From the NCBI GenBank assembly GCA_016647705.1, contig CM028335.1, positions 8,218,818 through 8,282,817 on the forward strand: DNA of 64,000 bases, in the 5' to 3' direction. Position numbers and translations under genes: made by a program. A model generated the notes under the pieces. That model did no database searches, was not told the DNA's origin, and saw nothing but the letters and a program-made list of their open reading frames with translations. This DNA is from Eucommia ulmoides. Its lineage: Eukaryota; Streptophyta; Magnoliopsida; Garryales; Eucommiaceae. Below, in pieces: positions 46,191 through 58,364 of the stretch; within the stretch, counting starts at the first letter, position 1; each line of letters opens with the position of its first letter.

Positions 46191-47676
46191 TGATAGGTGT
46201 AAAATACCTATCTACTTCTAAATCGGATTTGATAGTTTTTGAGTGTTTTATTTATATTTAATTTCTTTTTAGTTTGTTTCTATATAATTCAGGTGTAGGG
46301 ACGCAAACAAGAGGCAAATGAGCGAAAACGGTGGAAAAATGGTGAAAATGTGCAAAGCCGGTGCAGGTGCTGTAACTTCAAGCCTATTCTTGACTACTAT
46401 GCAATCCAATTTTGGAATAACTCAAAACGTGTAAGTTGTATATCTCTCTCTTAGATTTCCATAAGTTTTTGAATCACCTCAATTGGAGCTCGGACAAATA
46501 AATTACAGCCAAAACAAGAAAGTGTGTCACGGTCAAGGCGGAAATAACTTCGCCTAGGCGGAGTAGCGGTAGAAAGTTAGCCGACTTAACTTTGCCTAGG
46601 CGGAAATTCCTTCGCCTAGGCGAAAATCAGGCAGCATAGAGATATTTTTTGAGATATTTTGAACCTTTGTGCCCATTTATATCATTCCTCCCACTTCCCT
46701 CAGGATGCTTGGATATTTTGAGACCCCCTTTCACCATAGATAAGATTAGATAATTTAGGAGTAGATTAGATTAGTTTTAGGAAGTGTTCTTGGCCAAATA
46801 TTGAAGAGCTAAAAGAGGAAGATCATCAATGGAGAAGAGGAAGCTCGGGAGGATCGTTCTTTAGTGAAAGTGGACTACTCCATTTTGAGATTTGATTTTT
46901 CTTTCCTTGTTTCCATCTCTGTACTTAATGTTTATTATTGATGATGATTATCTCCTCTTGATTTAATATTGTAATGGCTAAGATTATGTTAGTTTAGTTA
47001 GATATTAGTTAGGGTTAGATATAATTCATGTAAATATCTCTTTGGTTGAATATAAGTTATTTTGATGGTTTGTTATCCGATTCCAATTGTATTTACCGTT
47101 ATTTCACGTTTATTATGCTTATTACGATAAACCGAGAATACGGGATTTGACACTTCGGAGAGGTAACCCTAGATTCGGACTAAGGATAAACACAACGCGA
47201 TGATCCAATAACTCGGGAGAGAGTTAGATTGTGTGCAATCCATGAGGTTGGGTCAAGACTTATATGACTATATGTTTGAAAAGGCGTTCGAGGGGGACTT
47301 CGGCGTCAACGCAAAGTCATGTATTCGCTCGCTTTTCACTCGGGAGAGGGAGCGAGTGAGTTATAGATATCGAGATTGTTAGATATGATAATAACCGTTA
47401 TTGATAACTAAACTAAGCCAAATAGATACTAAGTAAATGAAATCAATCCCTAGTTCATTAGTGTAATTGCAATTAATCCTTAGGAGTAATTTTAATTAGT
47501 TTAATTTAAATATTAGATTGAATCGTCAGGATAATATGAGACTACGTAAATTGCAGTGCTCAATTATTCACACTTTCCCTGTGAACACGATATCCGATCT
47601 TAACCGATCCACTATATTAAAATTTTGATCTCGTATACTTGCGAGAGTAAGTAGCGACCTATTTCACGCGCTACCA
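46191..47676 (+). repeat. element C 3' LTR, 1486 bp
   Basis: TGATAGG to CTACCA, followed by gctag (47677-47681). Boxes at 46540-46625 and TATA-like catttatatc near 46673. Closely similar to the 5' LTR. Confidence 0.93.
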
Positions 47677-47681
47677 GCTAG

Positions 47682-48324
47682 CTTGGTAGGAACGAAGAGT
47701 TCCTCATGACTGTCACGTGTTTGGGACACGTGGCTGAAGATTAAGTCGTGTGTGATTTCCTCTCCACCAAATGCCCTTATTCTCGAGCACACAAGAAGAT
47801 GCATTCGGGAATATTGTTGGGAGACGAGTCTTAGGATCATATTTAAAAGTGGGTGTCGAGAATAGACTGGCGCCTTGCTAATTTCAATAGAGGCTGCTCT
47901 GTTTCAAATCTTTGGAAGAAGGACCCACCTGCCCACAAATTTGGCACAGTATTTACCCTCGTCAAGGCACCTTTTACAGTTGTTGAGCCTTTTGACGTTT
48001 CTTATTTATTAGTCTCTTTGACGTGTGGCTTTTGAGATTCCTACTATCTTTTTCCATTTTTTTATTTTTGAATAAAAAAATTATTATTTTTTTTTCTACG
48101 TTACAGATTTCAATTTTGATGAGTTAAATTTTATAATTATTGATAGAATTTGAATGAACATTTTTTATTTGATTTTGTTTTAATACATAATATGTCAAGC
48201 AAGATATTCATCAACCATTACAGTTAATTTGATATGAATCAAACACTACCAATAATCTACCCTATAGTTAACTGAAACAACATTCTACACTTAATAGGCC
48301 AATCAAACTACAACTTATAAAATG
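47682..48324. other. flank of element C without recognised gene
   Basis: Continues the sequence left of 41621. Contains a cacgtg-like motif near 47718-47740. No gene recognised. Confidence 0.4.
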
Positions 48325-49374
48325 TAAATTATTTTGGTGTGTATTCAATTGATAGTATTATTATCTTGATTAAAGTGTCATGGTAAAAATTCCTTTACCC
48401 TGTGTTTGGGTAAGGTATTTCTAGAAGGGATTTCAATTGGATAAGAGATTTCAAAATCCTCTTTTAGCAAATGTTTTGTTTGAATATTGAGGGGGTGGAT
48501 TTTACAAATCCCTTGAAGTCTCAAATGAAGGATTTGGAAATCCTTTTGGGAGAGACTAAATTTGCCAAATCCTTTCTTCCTCATCTTCAACTTCGTCTTT
48601 GTCGTCGTCCTTGTCGGTGGTTCGTCGTCGTCTCAATTCAGGGTTCCAATTTCGACGTCGAACTGGATTTCGTCATCTCAATTTAGGGTTCCAATTTTGA
48701 CTCCATTTTGAACGAACGATTTCGATTTCAAACACGAACGAACGATTTCGATTTCAACACGAACGATTTCGAACAATCTGATCGATTTCGATTTGAGTTT
48801 TTTTTTTTTTAATTTGTTCTTGGATTTGGTTGAATTTGTTGAATTTGTTCTTGGATTTGGGTTTGGTATGGCGTTTGGCGATGGGTTTCTGTTTTATTTT
48901 CATAAATTCTGTTTTGTTCTGTTTTGTTCCCATAATTTGTTGAAATTACACGTTCATATGCTTCGACTCAAACTATTATCCAAATAAGAGATTTATGAAA
49001 TGAACGGATTTCAAAATTCAGGATTTTGAAATCTCTTCATTTCACAAATATTTTAAATTTGTCAAATCCTTAACCCAAACGCAACCAAACGCAACCTTAA
49101 TCTAATGGCACCATTCCACTTTGATCAAAGCGTCACATCCGAAAGGAATCTATACTTGATTTCTCAGCAGTTATTTCGGCCGCAAAATTAGTTAATAGTA
49201 ATTATTTTGGTGTGTGTTCAATTGATAGTATTATTTATTATCTTAATTAAAGTGTTGTGGTCAAAAATTCCTTTAAAATAATGGCACCATTCCACTTTGA
49301 TCAACGCGTCACATGCGAAAGGAAACTATACTTCATTTCTCAGCAGTTATTTCGGCACTCAATTAGTTAATAAT
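48325..49374. repeat. tandem duplication, about 174-bp unit, split by a MITE
   Basis: Unit 1 is 48325-48397 plus 49100-49199; unit 2 is 49200-49374. Both contain attattttggtgtgt, aattgatagtatt, aattccttta, atggcaccattccactttga and ctcagcagttatttcgg. The MITE sits inside unit 1 only, so it arrived after, or spared, unit 2. Confidence 0.82.
48398..49096. mobile_element. PIF/Harbinger-type MITE, 699 bp, TSD tta
   Basis: Ends ccctgtgtttgggtaagg and ccttaacccaaacgcaacc are inverted repeats flanked by tta (48395-48397, 49097-49099). Unit 2 of the surrounding duplication provides the empty site. The interior has repeated gaacgaacgatttcgattt words at 48708-48790. It has no transposase. Confidence 0.85.
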
Positions 49375-51266
49375 AGTTAATAGTTACCACTCACCCCCGC
49401 CACACCCCAGTTTTGACAGACGCCAATTAGTCACCAAGACCGACAGGTTTGTGAATTGAAATTTCAAATTTCCTGACCACGGGGTATAAAATATTTGGTC
49501 ACCAGCTGACAAAATGGAATTATATTGTCTTGGACAAAAACCGACGCCGTTGGAATATGAACATGGAAAATTGGAAATTGTTTTAAAATTAAGCATACCG
49601 TTAAGGACTCATAATTTGCACGGCTAAATTGCATTTTTTAACCCTAAAGTTCCGTTATATTTGTATTTTTCTATTTAATCTTTCGATTCTTACGCATTTT
49701 TCCTCATTATTTTTGTGTTTTGCGCGAAATAAGTTCAATCGAACCATACAACCATTTTTAATTTGAGAAAATTAATCTAGGGACTTGCAATTGAGAGGCA
49801 TACACTAGAATATTAAAATGATAAATCACACTTTACCTCTTTGAGTTTGGTGTTGTACATAACTCTGGTCGTGGTTTAAATAATGATAAATCGTACTTTA
49901 CACTAAATGATGATACCCTTTAGGACTAGATAGAGATTTCTAGTAGATGACAAGGCGTGCTGGTTTATCCGCCAAAACAGGTATTGAAAACATCACACTC
50001 GAATCACCAACCAATAATGGATGTGCCTTTTCTGAAGGTTTGAAGATCTGGGAACCGATGCCTTTTTAGGATGCACTAGTTACAAGCCATGAGTCTAATA
50101 TAATAATCCTAGGTCTAGGTATTGTCGGAACCCTTATAGGACACTATGGTATAGGACATAGAAGAGGATTTTATATGTTATGCATGAATTGATGATGTTA
50201 CTAGAAAACCCTAGATACAAACTTGAATTGATCATTGGTCCCGTTTGACTCACATGGACCAATAAGTTGATTTGATTTAAATAATTTAATGAAATTTTGG
50301 TCATCTAAGAGTGAGTCATCAAAAAAAAAAAAAAAAATGGGTACCTAGAAAATCTTTTAAGATTTCTCTCCTGAATTAAATGGAAATCGTATTGATCCAT
50401 ATCCCCAAATTAAGTGGTACCCCTTTAGTCTCAGCAAAACCAAAACCAATAATGTGGTGCAAGAGAGAGAGTAAGAGAAGAAGATGAGGGGGAGGCTGAA
50501 GAAGAAACTTTGAGAATAGTGTAGTGTTTTTTTTTGTTTTTTTTTTTTAAATTTTATTTTGTTAGAAAGAAAAGGTTAAATTTTTATTTTTTTTAAATAA
50601 GAATGTTAGTGTAAAAAAATAAAGAAAAAATATATAAAAAAATAAAATTAAGGGGATATTTATGTATTTTAATTTTTAATTATTTAAATATTTTTAAATA
50701 GTTAAGGGTAAAATTGTCATTCCAATAAAAAATTTAATAACTTTTTACTTATAGGGGAACTAATAGCATTTGGTTAAAAATGATAAGAGATTGATTGATA
50801 TTTATAAAATGATAGGAAAAAATATTTGGTTAATAATAAAAAGACAAGGGAAGTAAGTTATATAAATCTAACATATAATTATACAAGAGAAAAGTAAAAA
50901 TAAATATAATTATCAATTTATTTATCACACAAATGTAATGTTTTTCAAGTAATATTAATAAAAAATAATAAATTAAATAGTGAAAGATATTTTTACCTAT
51001 TTTTAGTGTTCGAAACGTAGATAATGTCTTACATGGGTTAGAAAATGCAAAGAGACGAAAGATAGAAAAATAGGAAGTTGCGGATAAAGTAAGAAATTAT
51101 CAAGAGATTATATTTTTGGATAATTTGGTACATGTCCCAAAGTCTATATACATTAAATAAAATTATTTTCATCCCATTTTTTAAAACAAATTCTCAAATA
51201 TGAAAACACATATTTTTTCATAACAAAAATACCTTCACTCATTGTTTTCACAATAAACACACACAT
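49375..51266. other. AT-rich intergenic stretch
   Basis: No gene recognised. 50560-50720 resembles 30430-30600 (a dispersed repeat). A and T runs lie at 50318-50337 and 50525-50550. Confidence 0.4.
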
Positions 51267-51735
51267 CATTGAACCTAAAATTTTGATGAATAATTAAACG
51301 TTGATATTTTATGAAAATAATCATTTTATTTTTGGTTAAAGATTTAATTGAAAAAAAATGGTTTTAACAATTAAAATGATGAATTTTTGGGTCAATTTAG
51401 TCAACTGGCAAAAGAGGTCAGTTGACTAACCAAAATAGTAGCTTAAAGAAGTGAAATATGTGACCTACTAGCCAATTCGGTTAATCGACGGGTAGGGTCT
51501 ATTGCCTAACCATTCCAGTAGCTGAAAAATGAAAGATAGAGTGAGATTCTGATCGGATTGGTCAACTGACCAAAGGCAGGCCAACGGTTATAATACTAAC
51601 GTTGGAGAGGGCGGTCGAATGGCATCATGCTCAGTCAACCGGCAGTCTACAATCAATTTTTCGATTGACTCGGTTTTTGGGTCAATTGGCCTCGTTTTTG
51701 ACAATTTTAAGTGAGGTTTTCAATGGAATTAAATT

Positions 51736-51782
<47 letters not shown>

Positions 51783-53144
51783 GTTTTCTATTTATATGGT
51801 CCACATATTTAATTATTTTCTTAATTGAATTAATAAAATTACTCCCTATTGTTAAGGATTTTGATTGGAAAAAGTTTTAGAGATCAAATCAAGTTTTTCT
51901 AAAAATATTTTTAAATGAAACATACTTATTTTGAAGACATATGATATATGAGGTCTTAGAGTGTCATTTAATGACATATCTTTTGAAAACTAGCCGTTAT
52001 AGGTCCAACTCTAAATCTATTAATAAAGACCTGCAGGATTCATAATAATTAATCAAGAACATTCAGTCTTTGCTATTATAAAAGAGAATTTTTACGTTGA
52101 GAATTTTATAAGAAAGTATTATCGAAAGAGTTCTTAATCAAAGCGCGAAAAAGTTTTGGTCACCAGTCTTTGTTTTTCACTGAGTTATTGTAATCATTTT
52201 CAAGAAATCCCGGTGAGATCTTTCGAAGTTAAGTAATTTGCTTTCGTAGATTTTTTGTTTCATTAATTGAATTAAGTGTTTTGAGAAAAAAATATTTTCA
52301 AATCTAATATCGTGAAAATCGTTTTTAAACGATTTTTATTTTTTTAAATTTAATTATTTATTATTTGTATATTAAATTGATTAAATTAGATTTGTGTCTC
52401 CCTTAGATTCTATTACGTAGTTTTTGGGACATTAATGAAGCATAATTGTTTTGATGTGGTAAAAGCTTATATGAGAAGATAATTTTTTTTTTTTTTTTTT
52501 TTGTATTTGTATTTGTGAGGAAGATTGAATTAGACATATTGGGATGGTGTCTAATCAAGGTAGATTAGGTTATGATCTTTAGCTTGAGAAAATTATTAAG
52601 TTTGATCTTTAGCCTGTTAAAATGATTATATTTTGATTCTTCCTGTAATAAAATTAGGTTAGTCTTTTGCTTATTAAAAGATAGGGTTCTTCCTGAGCTT
52701 GTGAAAATGATAAGTGTAAAGTTTCTTCCTAAGCCTATGAAAATGATAAGTATAATAGTGTGATCAGAATGTGATAGGTCGATTATAAGTCTGTGAAAAG
52801 AATCAGGGTTATAAAAGTTGATTCCGAGCATGTGGAAAGAATCAAAATTGTAAGGGTCTGGTTTCTATCTAGGAAATTAATAAAAAGTTAGTGGATTACA
52901 AAATTCTTGTGGAGCTCGAGGGACTGAATGTAGGTAAGAGTAATTTGCCGAACCAAGATAAATCTTTGCATGCTGCATTGTTTTATTTTTTACAGTTTGG
53001 GTGTGCACTTTGTTAAACATATTTTTGCTGCTTAATAAAATAATAATTAATTTAAGAAAATTGTTAATTTGTTTTTGAATTAATTGTTTAAATTTTTATC
53101 ACTACCCAATTTACCCCCCTCTTGGGTAGATTTTTGGGCCAACA
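51267..53144 (+). repeat. SIRE-like LTR, about 1.88 kb
   Basis: Starts cattgaacctaaaatttt (altered from TGTTGATCC) and ends gggccaaca. Contains GTCAACTGACC-type boxes at 51398-51690, an (AT)n run at 51739-51779 and tattataaaag near 52072 as a TATA candidate. Confidence 0.75.
51739..51779. repeat. (AT)n microsatellite
   Basis: About 20 uninterrupted TA units within the LTR. Confidence 0.95.
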
Positions 53145-53219
53145 ATTAGCACTAGAGCTAGTTTTAACTCGATTGGCTTAACATCCTAACTAAACACGAT
53201 CATGTGCAGTGGATTGAGG

Positions 53220-54570
53220 ATAATATACTTGCCCTGATATTTTATATGAACTTCTTCATTGTCCTAAGATTTTGAGTGAATCTCCTGCTTGTTCCAATAA
53301 TCAAGGATCTGTTAGTGAGAATGATAAAGATAGTGATAATGAGGTTGCTGATAAGTCTATCGATACATTAATTTCTCTCACATATGTTTTGTCAAAGAGA
53401 ATCTGAAACTTGGGCAGAAAATTGATATTCTTGAAAATAAAAAGTTCAATACCACTAAATCTCTTAAAAAGAAGAATTTAGACAAATATTTCAAAACTGC
53501 TAAATTTTTAAATGCATTATCTGAAATTGGTAAGTTGCTTGAAAGAATTGACTCTTTTGAAGAAAAAAATGAATTTTTGAAAATTAATGTTTTGAATTTT
53601 CAGCAAAGTGATTTTAAAAGGAAAAATATTAAAATTTTAAACGAAGCTTTAAATATTAAATTGGATAATTCAAGATGCGAACTTGATAGAGATCGTATAA
53701 AAATTCGTTCTGCTGAAAATGATTGTCAGATTCTTAAGAATGATCTAGAATTTATGCATAAGAAGAATTTTGGTCTTTAGGTGAATGTTAGTTCATTGGA
53801 ATAGTCACTTGAAAAGACTAAAACAAAGCTTAATAAGGCAGTGAATAAATTCAAGAATATTGAGAAAACAAAAGTTATTGAAAAACCAGTAGTCCCTGAA
53901 ACAACTTCTCAATATCGGTATCAATATCGTACTCCTACATGGGAAGTTGATTTTTTTTAGAAGCGTGCAAATAATTTTAGATATTATTATTGTGGGAAAT
54001 TTGTTCATCTTGAAAAATGGTGTTATCAATTAAATGGTTAGCCTATTAGATCTAGAAATAACAAGATATCTTGAAAAGAAAATATTCAGGCAGGTATGAA
54101 TAACATATTTGTTAGGCTAAAGAGAATGAATGGAAACAATATACAAAAGCATAAAATGGATGACGTCAGAAAGCCATAGGTGCAGTTTGTTAATCAAAAT
54201 GATATTTATTACAGGAATAGAATGCAGTCTCAAAATCAACAGAAGTTGTTTAATAGAGTTGTAGTGTTTCACAACAAGATTGATCAACCAGATATGTCAA
54301 AGAAAGGCAAAGATATAGTTACTGATCTTTACAAGACCAGTAAACTTATAGTGTTTAAGACGGACAAAGATTTTGTTGTGATAAATCAATAGTTTACTTC
54401 CAGTAATGACAAGCTAACTCAAACAACTATTAACAAGAATGGTATTGATAATTACAATGAGGTAACAAACAATGTCATCCCTAAGGGCGTTAGAGGTACA
54501 CCTAACCCTTCTCCATTTAAATTCGTTAAAGAGGTAGGTGTCCGGCCTACTAATTTGGTATTTCGGTAAT
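53220..54570 (+). pseudogene. copia gag-related C-terminal region, copy 1
   Basis: Reads a coiled-coil stretch (about 53430-53777, ending EFMHKKNFGL), a TAG at 53778-53780, then more coiled coil. A zinc-knuckle remnant (YYYCGKFVHLEKWC, first Cys replaced by Tyr) and a basic tail follow. It lacks the N-terminal UBN2-type gag domain. Paralogous to 58365-59690. Gag would bind element RNA; this copy is broken by stops. Confidence 0.7.
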
Positions 54571-54907
54571 GGTTTCTAAGACATGTGCTAAATTATGTGT
54601 TTATGTGTTGTCTTAGAAATATTGTACGATGATTTTTGAAATTGCATATATTTAAGTATATTAAAATACATATATACGATTTGGTTATATTATTCATATC
54701 ATGCATTGAGTAATGTTAGTATACTCAGTTATATTATTGATAGCCCTTATCTATTTTATGGATTTCTCATGAGAAACATGCTATGCATTATGTATGAATC
54801 GATCATCATCTTCTCACTAATACAAGATTTAAAGTAGTCATTTTAATTCTTTATGGTAAATGATCTTACAAGTTTTTTTGTATTAAATGAACAATTATGT
54901 TTTCCTC

Positions 54908-55113
54908 TGTTGGCCCAGTAATCTACCCAAGGGGGGGGGGGGGGGATGAATTAGGTAGTTTTGAAAATTAAAATAAATTATTTACTTTCAACACTTGAAA
55001 ATTCAAATAATTAATTTAATTCTAAATTAATTATTATCTCTTTATATTTTAAACACTTAAAATAATCAATTAATCAATTTATCCTAAATTGATTATTATC
55101 TTTATAAGGCAAC
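54908..55113 (-). repeat. reverse-oriented SIRE-like LTR end
   Basis: Plus strand tgttggcccagtaatctacccaag is the reverse complement of the LTR end at 58280-58303, similar to 24042. It is cut at 55114 by an Athila-like LTR. It contains a run of 15 G at 54931-54945 where the 24042 copy has agaggggga. Confidence 0.75.
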
Positions 55114-56133
55114 TGATAGGTTGAATTTATCTATCTATTTTCAAGATGAATTTGATATTTTTCGAGTATTCTTGTAATGTTTTAATTCGTTTTTATTTGT
55201 TTTTGTTCAAAGTAGGGGTTAGGAGCAAAAACGGTTGAAAATCGAGCAAATTGGTAGGAAGTCAGTGGAGAAACGTTGAAAAAGATCTAAGAATAAGCAA
55301 GAAGTCTCACCGCTGCAGCGATGATCCCTATCGCTGCAGTGGTGAAGAGTCAGTAAACTCTCTACCCAACCACTGCTGTAGCAATGGCCCTCATCCCACT
55401 GCTGCAGTGCCAAAACCCTAGCTGTAAAGTTTTGTTTGGATATTTTGGTATTTTTTTCCTTATCCCCCAATTTCCAACATTTTGAGAACATACTTGGAAT
55501 ACTTTGGGAGTGTTTTTGAGAGCTATTAACCAACCAAAGAGGAGGAACACAATTGGAGAAGAGGAAACAAGATCGAAGCGATTTTTACGGGTGTCATCCT
55601 TCATATAACGACTATTCTTATTTGTTTTTCTCTTTATTCTTAACTCGTTTTTGGTTGTTGAATTATGTATATATTGATATTGTTGAATATTTGGAAATGG
55701 CCGAGAGCTAAACATTGATTATCTATGGGATTGATATAATTCACTAATATATGTTGTTTGAGTAAATCGTGTTTCGTTAATGGTTGTTTATCTTTATCCA
55801 ATTGTGTTTACTGTTCTTTTACCTCCATAGTATGATTGTTATGATATTTTGGTTAATTTGAGAAAACGGGGTTTGACACTCGGGAGAGGTAACCCCGAAT
55901 TCGGATTAGGGTTTAAACACAACATGACGATCTAATGATTCGGGAGAGTATTAAAAAGTATGCAATCCATGAGGTTGGGGTAAGACTCATGTGATTAGTG
56001 TTGTTTAGACAGTAGATAGGGATATTGACGTTGACGCGAAAATGCATATTCACTTACTTCACACTCGGGAGAGGTAGTGAGTGAGTTTTCGATACCTAGA
56101 TTGTCAGATAGTTTAAATACTGTTAATGTAAAC
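55114..56133 (+). mobile_element. Athila-like LTR (B1 type), truncated by copia insertion
   Basis: Starts TGATAGG and is collinear with 21458-22520, with CTGCAG-type boxes at 55306-55412. It stops at taaac, where the copia LTR begins at 56134. Confidence 0.82.
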
Positions 56134-58303
56134 TATTGATCCTAAAATTTTGATGGACAATTAAAGGTTGATGTTTCTGGTGGAACTAACGGTTTCATTA
56201 AGTGTTTTAATTTATTAGTTCCAATGATGAAGATATGATGACAAATAATGAATGGATGCTAAAAGATAATGGCAAAGATAATAAAAGATTAAGAGGTTGA
56301 AGAATTTGAAGAACATATGGAAAACAACTCAGGTTAAATTCTAACTCTTAATATTCCAATTAGGATCACACATGGCACAAAATGATTTTTATAAATATGT
56401 GTATTTTTTATAGGATCCTAATTAGTTAAATTATTTGCTCCTACGTGTAATTGAAAAAGAAATATTGATAATTAATTAAAATTGAATTTAAGTATTTAGT
56501 GGAGCTAACCGAGAAAAGTAATCGATTAAAGGGGCAAAAACGTTGATGAGAATGAATTCAAAATGAATTAAGGAGATTATTCCAACATTGGTAAATCGAT
56601 AGGTAAATTGACTGAAGCATTAAAGGTAAAGTCTTTGAATCTCTCGGTCGTCAGGTAGGTCGACCTGAGCTTAAATAGTGAACTCTCTGAATCAATAAGT
56701 TGACAAGGAGGTCGACCTATGACCAAAAATGAAACTCTATGATTCTCTAAGTCGATAGATATGTGGACCGATGGTTAATGAATGTTTGGCTTGGCTATAT
56801 CCTAAATCGAGTGATCGACCGGTGACCCTTGGTTAGTCGCCTTATGACACTGTTTCAGGATATTGTGGAATTCCAGATTCTATTCTAAAAGTAGTCGTTA
56901 CTAGCCATTTTATGGTTAAGATTCACGAGATATATTAAGGATTTGATGTTATTTGAGATATGCAACATATATTATGATATCCATAGAGATATGGTTCATT
57001 AAGTTTGAATATTTCTCAATTTGATACTTGTAATTCTTTCTATCCTATTTAATTGTGATTGAGAAATATTTAAGAGACTTATTTGAGAAGTTTAAAAGCT
57101 ATAATTAAGTGATTTGAACCAGGATGAAGTCTTAATGATATAAGGGGTCTGTAAGAGAAATTAAATGTTATAACAAGTGGTAACTAACCGTTGGAGTGCT
57201 TACTTTATTCCCTTTTATATAGACATGCGTTTTTTCACATTGAAGAGATATACATCAAGAGAATTATACTGAAATTTCTAATAGTAATCACATTGATTGA
57301 GTTGTGAGATATTTTCTGAGAGTTATTCTTGAAAATATTTGCTGTGAATTGTTATTACTACCGATCTGAAGCTACATTGCTATCATTATTCTTTCGGTGG
57401 AATCCATGTGAGATTTTTCCAAATTACTTTCTATTAATTGTTACTTGATTATATTTGGAATTTTATCTTTGAAATTGTTTTTCGATTTTTTATTGAAAAA
57501 TATTTTTGAAAAAATTTCTTGAAGAAATTTGATTACGTCTTAATTATGTGCTACCCTATTTTTGTTTATTTCAGATTTTGAATATCTCACTTTTATATCA
57601 CTAGTTTTGGGATATTAATTGAGTTCTAATTTATCTGGGATTGTAGGAAGGTCCGAGTGAGAAAAATCACTTATCAATTTGTAATTGGTAAGTTGAGTGA
57701 TGGATTGAATACTATTGGGAGTATTTAATCTAAGGGTAGTAGGTTTCAGTCTCTTTCTGTAAAGAGATTGAGGTAATAATTCTTCCTTGATTGAATTGAT
57801 TTATGAGCAATTTTGTAATGGTTCAATCCTTATGGGATAAAAGGATATTTGGAGTGTTTGTGAGGTTTTGATTCTTTAGCCTAAGTTACAAAAAGAATTA
57901 GGTTATTCTTGAACCTGTAAAAAGTAAAGGTTATTCTTGAGCTTGGAAAAAGAAATTTGTAAACGTTGATTCTAAGCCTGCGAAAATAATCTTTGTGAGG
58001 GTTTAGTTCCTACCTTTAAAAGAATCTTGACTTTAGTGGGTGCAACTCTCCGTGGAGCTCGGAGGGACTGGATTAGCCGAGAGTAGCTTAGTGAACCAGT
58101 ATAAATTTTTGGTGTCCTGCTATTTTTCATTATTTATTTTTGTTATTTGGTGTGTACTTAGTTGATATCATATTTCCGCTATTATATAAAGATAATAATT
58201 AATTTAGGATTAAAATTAATTATTTGAATTGTTGAAGTATTTTTTCTCTGATGATTTTAATATCTACCCAATTCACCCCCTCTTGGGTATTTCACTGGGC
58301 CAA
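56134..58303 (+). repeat. SIRE-like 5' LTR, 2170 bp
   Basis: TATTGATCC (from TGTTGATCC) to GGGCCAACA. GTCGACC boxes at 56600-56815; TATA-like ttttatatagac near 57210. Confidence 0.85.
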
Positions 58304-58304
58304 C

Positions 58305-58317
58305 AATTGGTATCGAA
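58305..58317 (+). promoter_or_regulatory. primer-binding site, tRNA-Met type
   Basis: attggtatcgaag follows the LTR end; compare TGGTATCAGAG of the initiator tRNA-Met type. Confidence 0.75.
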
Positions 58318-58364
58318 GTTGATTTTAGCTCGATATACTTAACAGTATAGTTAAACACGATTAC

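Larger units (their letters stand above)
41626..47676 (+). mobile_element. internally deleted Athila-like element (element C)
   Basis: LTRs of 1487 and 1486 bp, TSD gctag, PBS TGGCACCGTTGCCGGGGA at 43119-43136 and PPT tttgggggtatt at 46179-46190. The interior is only 3.1 kb. It holds a gag start, a short piece matching the protease-RT linker (LSMGNFG), the pol end block, a CCTAGG box array, the tail of the extra ORF and the 3' non-coding region. RT and integrase are gone. At least two deletions are needed relative to B1. Confidence 0.93.
51267..54907 (+). mobile_element. SIRE-like copia element, 5' LTR and partial interior
   Basis: LTR 51267-53144 followed by a degenerate PBS (tagcactagagc at 53147) and a gag-related region. 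No pol is present before a reverse-oriented LTR piece at 54908. It is a diverged relative of the copy at 56134. Confidence 0.78.

Noticed and set aside
48793-48987. Short Phe-rich frame within the MITE
   Set aside because: Derived from T-rich repeats in a non-coding MITE; no transposase signature.
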